DNA from: Bufo bufo
Taxonomy: Eukaryota > Chordata > Amphibia > Anura > Bufonidae
Reading direction: 5' to 3'
Assembly (NCBI RefSeq): GCF_905171765.1
Contig: NC_053393.1
Location: 186,647,921 to 186,711,920, forward strand
Length of the DNA: 64,000 bases
Shown here: in pieces, positions 11,182 through 22,382 of the stretch
Layout: each line of letters starts with the position of its first letter
How positions within the stretch are numbered: position 1 is the first letter of the stretch
Position numbers and translations under genes: made by a program
Notes under the pieces: model-generated
Databases searched by the model: none
Told to the model about the DNA's origin: nothing
The model's input: the letters and a program-made list of their open reading frames with translations, nothing else

Positions 11182-12048
11182 ACACATGACGTACCGGTAC
11201 GTCATGTGTTGTTCCGATCACTGCCGCCCGGCCGGCTGTGATCGGAACAAGGTGCCTGCTCAAATCATTGAGCAGGCACCTCGGCTAAATGCGCGGGGGG
11301 GTCCCGTGACCCCCCCATGTCCGCGATCGCAACAAGCCGCAGGTCAATTCAGACCTGCGGTTTGTTGCGCTTTCTGCAGTTTCTGATCGCTGCGGTCCCT
11401 GATCGCGGCGATCAGAAACTTTAGTGTGGCGAAAATATATATTTAGCACCCCCCCGTGCACCTCTGAATGATTTTAGCCCGGTGGGAGGTGCAGGGGGGG
11501 TGTTGCGGGCGGTGGGGGCGGTGCGGGAGGCGGGCGGTGCGGCAGGCGGGATCGCGATCCCCCGCCCGCCTCCCAATGAATAATCGTTGGTGTACAGTGG
11601 GTATACCAGGGTGCCAGCACATTGCTGGCACCCTGGTATAAACGGCTGACATCGGTGATGCGATGTCAGCCGTTTAACCCTTTCCATACAGCGGTCCGTA
11701 CGGACCGCTGTATGGAAAAAGTTAACAGTAATAGGGAGATCCCTCCCTCTCCGATCGGGGGGCTGCTGTGCCTTTGCAGCCCCCCGATGGGAGAGAGCTC
11801 CCAGACAGCCCCCCGCCAGCCCCGTCCTCACCCTTCCCCGTCTGCGAAGTTGTGGCAGACGGGGAAGGTTCCCATGGCAACAGGACGCCGTCTCAGGCGT
11901 CCTGTTGCCATGGTGCTGAAAAGATCTGTGCTGAAAGCATAGATCTGTTCAGTGTAAGTAAAATACAGTGCAGTACCCTAAATATTGTACTATACTGTAT
12001 TATACAGACACCAGACCCACTGGATCTTCGAGAACCAAGTGGGTCTGG
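11182..12048. repeat. Train of at least 11 strong hairpins/palindromes
   Basis: Consecutive perfect or near-perfect inverted repeats, with stem length in brackets: 11182-11209 (28-bp perfect palindrome), 11211-11248 (11), 11250-11281 (14, loop 4), 11295-11316 (9), 11328-11369 (8+9), 11378-11420 (13), 11602-11640 (18, loop 3), 11640-11675 (15, loop 6), 11681-11718 (38-bp perfect palindrome), 11754-11788 (13), 11832-11868 (14), 11872-11913 (18, loop 6), 12011-12048 (11). Stems share no common sequence, so this is not a simple tandem repeat. The block is GC-rich against an AT-rich background. Confidence 0.9.
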
Positions 12049-12150
12049 GTAAAAAGAAAAGTAAAAAAAAGTGAAAAAAAAGTAAAAATCAAAAAACACA
12101 TTTATCACTGATTAAAAATTAAAAAAATAAAATTCCCTACACATGTTTGG

Positions 12151-12905
12151 TATCGCCGCGTCTGTAACGACCTGATCTATAAAACGGTCATGTTACTTTA
12201 CCCGAACGGTGAACGCCATAAAAATAAAAAATAAAAAACTATGATGAAATTGAAATTTTGCCCACCTTACTTCCCAAAAAAAGGTAATAAAAGTGATCAA
12301 AAAAGTCGCATGTACGCCAAAATTGTAACAATCAAACCGTCATCTCATCCCGCAAAAAATGAGACCCTCCTCAAGATAATCGCCCAAAAACTGAAAAAAC
12401 TATGGCTCTTAGACTATGGAAACACTAAAACATGATTTTTTTTGTTTCAAAAATGAAATCATTGTGTAAAACTTACATAAATAAAAATAAAGTATACATA
12501 TTAGGTATCGCCGCGTCCGTATCGACCGGCTCTATAAAAATATCACATGACCTAACCCCTCAGGTGACCACCGTAAAAAAAAAAAAAAAAAACGGTGTAA
12601 AAAAAGCTATTTTTTGCCATCTTACGTCACAAAAAGTGTAATAGCAAGCGATCAAAAAGTCATATGCACCCCAAAATAGTGCCAATCAAACAGTCATCTC
12701 ATCCCGCCAAAAATGAGACCCTACTCAAGATAATCGCCCAAAAACTGAAAAAACTATGGCTCTTAGACTATGGAGACACTAAAACATTTTTTTGGTTTTA
12801 AAAATGAAGTTATTGTATAAAACTTACATAAATAAAAAAAATTGTATACATATTAGGTATCGCCGCGTCCGTGACAACCTACTCTATGAAATTACCACAT
12901 GATCT
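12151..12905. repeat. 352-355 bp tandem array in the TTAA element
   Basis: The landmark 'tatcgccgcgtc' occurs at 12151, 12506 and 12858, spacings 355 and 352. Units also share 'aaatgagaccct(c/a)ctcaagataatcgcccaaaaactg'-type blocks. It leads directly into the 394-bp array. Confidence 0.85.
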
Positions 12906-13053
12906 AACCTGTCAGATGAAAGTTGTAAATAACAAAAAGAAAAAACGTGCCAATAAAGCTATTTCTTGTTACCTTGCCGCACAAAAAGTGTAATATAGAT
13001 CAACCAAAAATCATATGTACCCTAAACTAGTACCAACAAAACTGCCACCCTAT

Positions 13054-14250
13054 CCTGCCGTTTCTAAAATGGGGTCACTTTTTTGGAGTTTCTACTTTAG
13101 GGATGCATCGGGGGGGCTTCAAATGGGACATGGTGTCAAAAAAAACAGTCCAGCAAAATCTGCCTTCCAAAAACCGTATGGCGTTCCTTTCCTTCTGCGC
13201 CCTGCCGTGTGCCCGTACAGCGGTTTACAACCACATATGGGGTGTTTCTGTAAACTACAGAATCAGGGCCATAAATAATGAGTTTTGTTTGGCTGTTAAC
13301 CCTTGCTTTGTAACTGGAAAAAAAATATTAAAATGGAAAATCTGCCAAAAATGTGAAATTTTGAAATTGTGTCTCTATTTTCCATTAAATCTTGTGCAAC
13401 ACCTAAAGGGTTAACAAAGTTTGTAAAATCAGTTTTGAATACCTTGAGGGGTGTAGTTTCTTAGATGGGGTCACTTTTATGGAGTTTCTATTCCAGGGGT
13501 GCATCAGGGGGGCTTCAAATGGGACATGGTGTCAAAAAAACAGTCCAGCAAAATTAGCCCTCCAAAAACCAAACGGCGCACCTTTCCCTCTACGCCCTAC
13601 TGTGTGGCCGTACAGTAGTTTACGGCCACATATGGGGTGTTTCTGTGAACAGCAGAGTCAGGGCAATAAAGATACAGTTTTGTTTGGCTGTTAACCCTTG
13701 CTTTGTTAGTGGAAAAAATGGGTTAAAATTGAAAATTAGGCAAAAAAATGAAATTCTCAAATTTCATCTCCATTTGCCAATAACTCTTGTGCAACACCTA
13801 AAGGGTTAACGACGTATGTAAAATCAGTTTTGAATACCTTGAGGGGTGTAGTTTCTTAGATGGGGTCACTTTTATGGAGTTTCTACTCTAGGGGTGCATC
13901 AGGGGGCTTCAAATGGGACATGGTGTAAATAAACCAGTCCATAAAAATCTGCCTTCCAAAAACCAAACGGCGCACCTTTCACTATACGCCCCGGTGTGTG
14001 GCTGTACAGTAGTTTACGGCCACATATTGGGTGTTTCTGTAAACGGCAGAGTCAGGGCAATAAAGATACAGTCTTGTTTGGCTGTTAACCCTTGCTTTGT
14101 TAGTGGAAAAAATGGGTTAAAATGAAAAATTAGACAAAAAAATGAAATTCTCAAATTTCCTCCCCATTTGCCAATAACTCTTGTGCAACACCTAAAGGGT
14201 TAACAATGTATGCAAAATCAGTTTTGAATACCTTGAGGGGTGTAGTTTCT
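13054..14250. repeat. 394-396 bp tandem array in the TTAA element (three units)
   Basis: The landmark 'cttcaaatgggacatgg' starts at 13117, 13513 and 13907 (spacings 396, 394). It is homologous to the array at 4971-6150. The repeat has no convincing coding logic, because the frame shifts from unit to unit. Confidence 0.85.
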
Positions 14251-14775
14251 TAGATGGGGTCATTTTTGGGTGGTTTCTATTATGTAAGCCTCGCAAAGTG
14301 ACTTCAAACCTGAACTGGTCCCTAAAAATTGAGTTTTTGTAAATTTCGGAAAAATTTCAAGATTTGCTTCTAAACTTCTAAGCCTTATAACATCCCCAAA
14401 AAATAAAATATCATTCCCAAAACAATTGAAGCATGAAGTAGACATATGGGAAATGTAAAGTCATCACAATTTTTTGGGGTATTACTATGTATTACAGAAG
14501 TAGAGAAACTGAAACTTTGAAATTTGCAAATTTTTCAAAATTTTTGGTAAATTAGGTATTTTTTTGTGCAAAAAAAATAATTTTTTTGACTTCATTTTAC
14601 CAGTGTCATGAAGTACAATATGTGACAAAAAAACAATCTCAGAACGGCCTGGATAAGTCAAAGCGTTTTAAAGTTATTAGCACTTAAAGTGACACTGGTC
14701 AGATTTCCAAAAAATGGCCTGGTCCTTAAGGTAAAAATGGCCTGGTCCTTAAGGGGTTAAACAAATTTTAAGCTC

Positions 14776-14797
14776 TATATATATATATATATATATA
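14776..14797. repeat. (TA)n microsatellite
   Basis: TA run abutting the left end of the next Tc1 element. Confidence 0.9.
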
Positions 14798-14897
14798 CAG
14801 TGAATATAAAAAGTCTACACACCCCTGCTAAAATGTCAGGTTTCTGTGATGTAAAAAAATGAGACTAAGATAAATCATTTCAGAACCTTTTCCACCT

Positions 14898-16153
14898 TTA
14901 ATGTGACCTATAAACTGTACAACTCAAACACTCCAAATCTGCCAAATCTGTCAGATTGCGAGGGCATCTCCTGTGCACAGCCCTCTTCAGATCACCACAC
15001 AGATTTTCAATCGGATTCAGGTCTGGGCTCTGGCTGGGCCATTCCAAAACTTTAATCTTCCTCTGGTAAAGCCATTCCTTTGTTGATTTGGATGTATGCT
15101 TTGGGTCGTTTTCATTCTGAAAGATGAAGGTCCTCCTTATGTTCAGCTTTCTAGCAGAAGCCTGAAGGTTTTGTGCCAATATTGACTGGTATTTGGAACT
15201 GTTCATAATTCCTTCTAGCTTAACTAAGGCCCCAGTTCCAGTTGAAGAAAAACAGCCCCAAAGCATGATGCTGCCACCACCATTCTTCACTGTGGGTATA
15301 GTGTTCTTTTGGTGCAGTGTTGTTTTTGCGCCAAACATATCTTTTGGAATTATGGCTTATAAAGTTCAACCTTGGTTTCATCAGACAATAACACCTTTTC
15401 CCACATGCATTTGGGAGATTTCAGGTGTGTTTTTGCAAAATGTAGCCTGGCTTGAATATTGTTATCACATGTACCACATAGCCAGTATTTGACAGATATT
15501 CCTGCAGCTCCTTTAAAGAGGACCTTTCATTACAATAAAAAATCTAAACTAAGTATGCTGCCATGGAGAGCGGCGCCCAGGGATTTCCCTGCACTTACTA
15601 TTATACCTGGGCACCGCTCCGTTCTCCCGGTATAGGCTCCAGTATCTTCAGATTTTTGGCTCAACTGGGAGGAGCCTGTACTTGTTCTCCTGGGCGTCTC
15701 CTTCTCCCAAAAACTCCCCAAAAAAAAAAACTCTCAGGCTATGAGCTGAGCGCTGCGATTGGCCAGCTCTACAGCCTGGGGGAAGGAGACGCCCAGGAGA
15801 ACAAGAGCAGGCTCCTCCCAGTTGAGCCAAAAATCTGAAGATACCGGAGCCTATACCGGGAGAACGGAGTGGCGCCCAGGGATAAAAATAAGTGCAGGGA
15901 GATCCCTGGGCGCTGCTCTCCATGTCTGTATACTTAGTTTAGATTTTTTATCGTAATGAAAGGTCCTCTTTAATGTTGCTGTAGGCCTCTTGGTAGCCTC
16001 CCAGACCAGTTTACTTCTTGTCTTTTCATCAATTTCATCAACTGTGTTCCATGGTATATCTAATGCCTTGGAAATTCTTTTATACCCTTCTCCTGACTGA
16101 TACCTTTTAACAATGAGATCCCTCTGATGCTTTGGAAGCTCTCTGTGGACCAT
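14898..16153 (-). pseudogene. Tc1-like transposase pseudogene split by a MITE
   Basis: The N-terminal part (ATG at 16153, MVHRELPKHQRDLIV, HTH region) runs to 15974, where the MITE interrupts a Leu-Lys pair (tta aag) exactly at TTAA. Past the MITE the frame resumes with ELQEYLS, then loses the middle of the DNA-binding domain. It shows SDETKVEL with the first catalytic Asp, then frameshifts. The C-terminal piece (15338-14898) has TVKNGGGSIMLWGCF, FQNENDPKHTSK and SPDLNPIENL. The second catalytic position is Glu (QNEN where relatives have QQDN), and the C-terminus runs into the terminal repeat. Non-functional on several counts. Confidence 0.9.
15517..15969. mobile_element. Palindromic TTAA MITE (453 bp)
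   Basis: TTAA at 15513-15516 and 15970-15973; ends AGAGGACCTTTCATTAC and its inverted copy. Nearly the whole element folds back: arms ~15517-15720 and ~15777-15969, with a ~55-bp spacer. Interrupting the transposase codons shows it is younger than the host Tc1 element. Confidence 0.9.
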
Positions 16154-16543
16154 GGCTTTTGCTGTGGGATGCGACTAAGAAAATTTCAGGAAAGACCAAC
16201 TAGAGCAGCTGAACCTTATTTGGGGTTAATCAGAGTCGCTTTAAATGATGGCAGGTATATGCTGACTCCTATTTAACATGATTTAGAGTGTGATTGCATA
16301 ATTCTGAACACAACTACATCCCCAGTTATAAGTGGGTGTGCACACTTATGCAACCACATTATTTTAGTGTTTTTTTGTTTTCTTCCCTCCACCTAAAAGA
16401 TTTCAGTTTGTTTTTCAATTGAGTGGTACAATTTATAAGCCACATTAAAGGTGGAAAAAGTTCTGAAATGATTTATCCTTGTTTAATTTTTTTACATCAC
16501 AGAAATCTAACATTTTAACAGGGGTGTGCAGACTTTTTATATC

Positions 16544-16548
<5 letters not shown>

Positions 16549-16580
<32 letters not shown>
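16549..16580. repeat. (TA)n microsatellite between two Tc1 elements
   Basis: Pure TA run. It is the only sequence separating the Tc1 ending at 16548 from the Tc1 derivative starting at 16581. Confidence 0.95.
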
Positions 16581-16583
<3 letters not shown>

Positions 16584-17516
16584 TACAGACCAAAAGTTTG
16601 GACACACCTTCTCATTCAAAGAGTTTTCTTTATTTTCATGACTATGAAAATTGTAGATTCGCACTGAAGGCATCAAAACTATGAATTAACACATGTGGAA
16701 TTATATACATAACAAACAAGTGTGAAACAACTGAAAATATGTCATATTCTAGGTTCTTCAAAGTAGATGCCTTTTGCTTTGATTATTGTTTTGCACACTT
16801 TTGGCATTCTCTTGATGAGCTTCATAAGGTAGTCCCCTGAAATGGTTTTCACTTCACAGGTGTGCCATGTCAGGTTTAATAAGTGAGATTTCTTGCCTTA
16901 TAAATGGTGTTGGGACCATCAGTGGCGTTGAGGAGAAGTCAGGTGGATACACAGCTGATAGTCCTACTGAATAGACTGTTAGAATTTGTATTATGGCAAG
17001 AAAAAAGCAGCTAAGTAAAGAAAAACGAGTGGCCATCATTACTTTAAGAAATTAAGGTCAGTCAGTCAGCCGAAAAATTGGGAAAACTTTGAAAGTAAGG
17101 GCTATTTGACCATGAAGGAGAGTGATGGGGTGCTGCGCCAGATGTCCTGGCCTCCACAGTCACCGGACCTGAACCCAATCGAGATGGTTTGGGGTGAGCT
17201 GGACCGCAGAGTGAAGGCAAAAGGGCCAACAAGTGCTAAGCATCTCTGGGAACTCCTTCAAGACTGTTGGAAGACCATTTCAGGGGACTACCTCTTGAAG
17301 CTCATCAAGAGAATGCCAAGAGTGTGCAAAGCAGTAATCAAAGCAAAAGGTGGCTACTTTGAAGAACCTAGAATATGAAATATTTTCAGTTGTTTCACAC
17401 TTGTTTGTTATGTATATAATTCCACATGTGTTAATTCATAGTTATGATGCCTTCATAGTCATGAAAATAAAGAAAACTCTTTGAATGAGAAGGTGTGTCC
17501 AAACTTTTGGTCTGTA

Positions 17517-17519
<3 letters not shown>
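16581..17519 (+). mobile_element. Internally deleted Tc1 derivative, copy 1
   Basis: Ends CAGTACAGACCAAAAGTTTG and inverted ...CTTTTGGTCTGTACTG, flanked by TA. It keeps the start of a transposase (ATG at 16993, MARKKQLSKEKRVAII, then TAA) and its C-terminal third (~17130-17378: WPPQSPDLNPIEMVW to GGYFEEPRI, stop). The middle, including both catalytic Asp positions, is missing. The join lies near 17090-17130 and is the same in copies 2 and 3. The 3' inverted repeat lacks 20 bp that copy 4 retains. Confidence 0.92.

Positions 17520-17547
<28 letters not shown>
17520..17547. repeat. (TA)n microsatellite
   Basis: TA run flanking the right end of the Tc1 derivative. Confidence 0.9.
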
Positions 17548-17552
<5 letters not shown>

Positions 17553-19330
17553 TCTGTATCTAAAAATATATATTTAATGGATTTAATCATTGTGTAAAAA
17601 TGCATATTACATGCAGTTAATGGTGTGTTAATTAACTATAACAGGTCTTGAGATTAGTTAAAGAACTTTTACTATATACTTTAAAAACATATTTTTTGGG
17701 GGTCAAAAAAACATTTATGGAAAAATCTTTCAAATCTGGCACACATCAATGAATGTAAATAGATGCTAATAGACAGTCTAAATAAATATATAATGCAATA
17801 TAATATACATATTGCCAGAATCTTATTTTCTTTCTCTTGATTACTGTTTTGGGATAGCAGATATCAAATAGAAAAATGGTTCATTTAATATTTGTATGTA
17901 CATATAACATACAGTTTATATCCCTCTTCACATATACTGGTGTTTGTATGTATTTGCACACAGTTTGTTTTAATAGATTCACCCTTCTTATCAATAAATA
18001 TTTTACATATATATTTCACTCCTGATCCTTATAAATCAACATAAATGATAACACTATGGAGAAAACTGTTATAATTAGAAACCTGGTTTATGATAATTAA
18101 ATCACTAAGGGGGTCTTATCAACTGCCATTTATTTAATCAAGGAGACCACACATGTGCACTTTGCTTTACTATTGCCGACAAGGATAAAATCATTCCTAG
18201 TGTTGGTGTGGGTCCCAGCCATTGAACCCCTAATGTTTAATGCTTTATGACATTAACCTATCAATTGGTCACAAGACATAGTCAGAAAATTATTTTCCTT
18301 TTCTCAGATTCCTATAAATTTGTTAAACGTGTATTGAAAAGGAATTTGTCTAATAATGAATTTCAGTACCAAATGCATGACACTTGAAAATATAATGTTT
18401 TAGCCTAGGAACTGTGACATGTCAATGAGAGCCAGCTACTACAATACATTCTTGAAATGAAACACTTAAGCATTTTATAGTATCATGATAATGGAAGCGT
18501 AGGTTCAACAACATTTCTATTTCTGTGTACTCCATTCACTCCTTTTACTAGTAGGATTAGGGAAACCAGGAGGGAAGCAAACACCTAGGGGCTCTATATA
18601 CAGAATAGAATATATATTGATGAATACTTCTGTCGACTTCTCTAAGGAATGGCACGGAAACATATCTCTTGATATCACATTATTGGAAACAATAATGCCG
18701 GTATGTTAGGGAACAGCTAGGCACGTAATTTATGAGTTAAGAGTTTATTGTATGGTTGACAAATGATATTGTAAGTGTAACCATTAACATATAGAAGGCA
18801 CCTACTATTTTGCAGGCCGTGAGCAGATTTCAAATATGACAAATGATGTTGCGCCAAATTATTAAAGTTACATAAAGTTATAAGGCTATTACACTCATGT
18901 TAACTGCAAGTAATGTTTTTAAATCTGGTAGCAAGTTTCAGTAATGCTATGACCTCCCAAATTCCATTAGGGAACAATAGAATTTGGAGTTGCCAACAGA
19001 TGAGGAGTCACATGGTGTTAGCTTAAGAGTCACACATAGCTACTGAGTAATTGAAGGGGAACACCCATGTAGAAAGTTTTATGTCATTTATTCTCATTTC
19101 ATTCATTCTCATCAAGCAACTGCTTCAGTTTTTAAAATGAAAGATGTTATCTCATGAAAACATTTCCCATATGACCTTTTTGGCATATGGACCTCATTGA
19201 GTGTGGTACTCTGCTTTGGACACCCTTCTGCTAGCCAGAGCAAGGAGTAGCTCTTACTCTGGTGGAGATTGGGTCGGGTGAAAAACTATGAATTATGGTT
19301 TTATTTTTGCTATGAAATAAAGAGTATATA
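17548..19330. other. No recognised feature (1.8 kb)
   Basis: AT-rich intergenic DNA. I see no terminal repeats, tandem repeats or coding frame. It is one of the few long stretches here without repeat signatures. Confidence 0.45.
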
Positions 19331-20086
19331 CAGTACAGACCAAAAGTTTGGACACACCTTCTCATTCAAAGAGTTTTCTTTATTTTCATGACTATGAAAA
19401 TTGTAGATTCACACTGAAGGCATCAAAACTATGAATTAACACATGTGGAATTATATACATAACAAACAAGTGTGAAACAACTGAAAATATGTCATATTCT
19501 AGGTTCTTCAAAGTAGCCACCTTTTGCTTTGATTACTGCTTTGCACACTCTTGGCATTCTCTTGATGAGCTTCAAGAGGTAGTCCCCCGAAATGGTTTTC
19601 ACTTCACAGGTGTTCCCTGTCAGGTTTAATAAGTGGGATTTCTTGCCTTATAAATGGGGTTAGGACCATCAGTTGCGTTGAGGAGAAGTCAGGTGGATAC
19701 ACAGCTGATAGTCCTATTGAATAGACTGTTAGAATTTGTATTATGGCAAGAAAAAAGCAGCTAAGTAAAGAAAAGCGAGTGGCCATCATTACTTTAAGAA
19801 ATTAAGGTCAGTCAGTCAGCCGAAAAATTGGGAAAACTTTGAAAGTAAGGGCTATTTGACCATGAAGGAGAGTGATGGGGTGCTGCGCCAGATGACCTGG
19901 CCTCCACAGTCACCGGACCTGAACCCAATCAAGATGGTTTGGGGTGAGCTGGACCGCAGAGTGAAGGCAAAAGGGCCAACAAGTGCTAAGCATCTCTGGG
20001 AACTCCTTCAAGACTGTTGGAAGACCATTTCAGAGGACTACCTCTTGAAGCTCATCAAGAGAATGCCAAGAGTGTGCAAAGCAGTA
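19331..20086 (+). mobile_element. Internally deleted Tc1 derivative, copy 2 (3' truncated)
   Basis: Intact left end after TA. It keeps the same short N-terminal frame (ATG 19743), the same internal deletion junction and a C-terminal transposase piece beginning WPPQSPDLNPIKMVW. Match stops in 'tgcaaagcagta' near 20086, so the last ~175 bp, including the right inverted repeat, are gone. The catalytic-region PIE is PIK here. Confidence 0.9.
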
Positions 20087-20434
20087 TATTAATAGCATTT
20101 AAAGATTGTGATGCATTATTTATCTGCATATTTGATTAGAGTAGAAAAATGAACTCCCATAAAACAGTTAAAATGTCAGATAATTGTTTGCTTTGTATAC
20201 AGAATCAGACTCCCACAAAATCAATCTCCCACATTGTTAAATTACTATAATTATTGGAAGGCCAATCAGTGCCTTACTTTTTCAAAAGAATAGGAGAGGG
20301 TCCTACAGACCAAGGTCTTCATAACAAGGTCTAATAAGATTTTCTCCAAAAGGCATTCGATTCCTGTCCAATTAAGCAGATGTATAGTACCAGAAGCACT
20401 ATATGTTGAAGTTGCAAACATACAGGAGGTTTTT
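20087..20434. other. No recognised feature
   Basis: Short AT-rich stretch, nothing supported. Confidence 0.4.
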
Positions 20435-20700
20435 AGTTATTTTACTCTCTTATATAGTGCGGACATATTCCCCATTGCTTTACACACTATATCATCACTC
20501 ACTGTCCCCAGTAGGACTCACAAATCTAAATTTTATCATTATGTCTTTGGAGACTGGGAGAAAACTGGATTACCCAGAGGAAACCCATGCAAAATACGGG
20601 GAGAACATACAAACTCCATGCAGATGTTGTCCTTGGTCAGATTTGGACCCAGTGCCGTAGCACTACAAGGCACCAGTGCTAACCACTGGGCCACTGTGAG
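20435..20700 (+). repeat. LINE/SINE tail fragment with conserved core
   Basis: It contains 'tctttggagactgggag', 'acccagaggaaacccatgc' and 'ggggagaacatacaaactcc', then 'gtgctaaccactgggccactgtg'. This order is characteristic of a widespread vertebrate retroelement tail, probably L2-related or a SINE sharing it. The exact class is not determinable here. No polyA or TSD is visible. Confidence 0.5.
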
Positions 20701-21378
20701 GAACTTATCTGCACACATTGTGGGAATGTGAGAGGTTTAGACTTGGCACTGTCCAACAAAAATATTTATGCCATATTAAAGACTTACTATCTGTGCAGTC
20801 AGACTATTAATCCCATACTATTGGAAATCTATCCCTTCTGTCTTCCACTGGTTGCAGAGAGTCAACCAGCTTGCCAAACTGGAAGAATGATCACATTGGG
20901 AGTTGCGCACTCATCAGAAATGCTCTGAGAAATGGTTACCATGAATGACTAATGAATGATCATATCTTTATGAAATGGTTGGTCAGCCTCACCCACTATC
21001 TTAATTATATCACATTGTGCAGACTAAGTTTGTTCCTCTCCTTTCTTTCTCTCTCCTATTTTGACCCGAATCACAGGTGCAATACTCTCCCCTTCCTGGC
21101 TTCTTAAGTTTGGTTTATATATATTTTTTTCTCGTATGTGTCTAAAGATGTGTCATCTACCTTTTAAGAGGAGATCTAGCACTTTGCTAATTGTGATGTG
21201 GAGCTCGTCTGGTTTTCACAAATTTGTGTAGTTCCATTAGGACAAATTTTTACATTGCGACATCATAATTGACATCCCTGTACCAGGCCAGGACCATTTC
21301 TCCTCTGTATAATGACATGTGCTGAATTATTATTTGTTGTAAAACCTTCAATAAAAAGATATTTTAAAAGAAAAAAAA
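20701..21378 (+). pseudogene. L1-type ORF2 C-terminus and 3' UTR with A-rich tail
   Basis: One frame reads a Cys/His-like LICTHCG, then ~20801-20940 gives VRLLIPYYWKSIP, FHWLQRVNQLAKLEE, stop, HWELRTHQKCSEKW. The order resembles the C-terminal region of vertebrate L1 ORF2 (…ARLLIAxxWK…, …W…R… EEL…). A ~430-bp non-coding tail ends 'cttcaataaaaagat...aaaagaaaaaaaag' at 21378, consistent with a polyadenylated LINE 3' end. It is 5'-truncated, with an in-frame stop. Class assignment is by motif pattern only. Confidence 0.5.
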
Positions 21379-21765
21379 GTCTGATAATTCCAATTATCAT
21401 TTTTATTTTTTTCCCTATGGAATTTAATTACAGAAAATGTAATTATCAGATGATTTACTAAGTAAAATGTTCGCTATTTGATCTTTATGGAATGGCTAAT
21501 TATCATTAGTAGCAATATGTAAAAGAAAGTTCATCATAAAAATGTATAAAAAACAGTAAAGATGATAATATATTACAATATCTTTTATACATGTGTATAT
21601 ATTTATTAAATTACACATGACAATTTGATTTTTTTATTTAATTTATAATATTTATTTATCATCAATAACAATTATTTAAAGGGGTCGTCTCACGAAAAAT
21701 AATCTAGAGTTCAAACCAGAACCTGGATCTGAATACTTTTGTACTTGCATGTAATTAAAAATGTA
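21379..21765. other. AT-rich spacer
   Basis: Very AT-rich; nothing recognised. Confidence 0.4.
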
Positions 21766-21768
21766 TTA

Positions 21769-22052
21769 AGCCTCATGCACACGTCCGTGGAACACGGACC
21801 GTGTGATACCGGCCTGGATTTCTTCTGAGTGCAGGAGCGCACGGCGTCATTGGTTGCTATGACGCCGTGCAATTACTGCTGCCGCAATACAGTGATACAC
21901 TGGTATGATCTATACCAGTTTATTACTGTACTGCGGTGGCATCAGGAAGCGCACGGCGTCATAGCAACCAATGACGCCGTGCGCTCCTGCACTCAGAAGA
22001 AATCCAGGCCGGTATCACACGGTCCGTGTTCCACGGATGTGTGCATGAGGCT
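21769..22052. mobile_element. Palindromic Harbinger-type MITE (284 bp)
   Basis: Ends AGCCTCATGCACACG and inverted CG(g)TGTGCATGAGGCT, flanked by TTA at 21766-21768 and 22053-22055 (a TWA duplication, usual for PIF/Harbinger). Almost the whole element is a fold-back: 'gcacggcgtcat...ccaatgacgccgtgc' arms around a short centre near 21910. Confidence 0.82.
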
Positions 22053-22055
22053 TTA

Positions 22056-22379
22056 AAGTCACTGCTCACTGACATGGAATCATATGCTCAGTTCTATCCT
22101 TCCACTGCCAGAAGCTCAACAGAAAGGGCATATCCCTGAGAGAGGAGGTACTACCTAAGCTGATAGCTTGAAATAAATCTAGCAGAATAATTGGAGCAAT
22201 GAATGGGGAGATCTCTGCATTCATGTGAGGTACAGGGCTGGTTTAAGCTTTTGTTAGAAAGAGATTGTCTTATACTATATGGTGTCTGTTTTTAATTTTT
22301 TATATTATTCATGGTACAACCCTTTTAAGCAAAGGGGTTGCTTAAAGGGGCACAAAGAGGCTGTAGCTCCCTTCTTGAT
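22056..22379. other. No recognised feature
   Basis: Short non-coding stretch; no termini found. Confidence 0.4.
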
Positions 22380-22382
22380 TAA

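Larger units (their letters stand above)
11129..14756. mobile_element. Complete 3.6-kb TTAA-flanked non-autonomous element
   Basis: It is flanked by TTAA at 11125-11128 and 14757-14760, with 12-bp inverted ends CCCCTTAAGGAC. It is built in three blocks. A GC-rich left block of consecutive hairpins occupies ~11182-12048. A 352-355-bp tandem array follows from 12151, then a 394-396-bp tandem array to ~14250. Both ends are locally duplicated: the left end motif 'ccttaaggacacatgacgta' recurs ~44 bp inward, and the right 'aaatggcctggtccttaagg' appears twice. No transposase frame exists. piggyBac/Kolobok-type mobilisation is inferred from the TTAA target only. Confidence 0.75.
14798..16548 (-). mobile_element. 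Tc1-like transposon interrupted by a TTAA MITE
   Basis: Left end CAGTGAATATAAAAAGTC; right end ...GACTTTTTATATCCACT, flanked by TA tracts. The inverted repeats share 'ctgaaatgatttat' and 'acatcacagaaa' blocks. Transposase is on the minus strand. A 453-bp palindromic MITE sits at 15517-15969. After removing it the element is about 1.3 kb, shorter than a usual 1.6-kb Tc1, because the transposase also carries internal and 3' deletions. Confidence 0.88.

Noticed and set aside
11182..11913. Hairpins as bacterial-type terminators or tRNA-like genes
   Set aside because: No T-tracts follow the stems, no cloverleaf or A/B boxes, and the genomic context is a vertebrate transposon.
16854..17039. 61-aa frame with hydrophobic N-terminus (MMATRFSLLSCFFLAII) repeated at 19604 and 32068
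   Set aside because: It is the antisense of the Tc1 derivative's N-terminal stub; repetition reflects transposon copies, not a secreted protein family.
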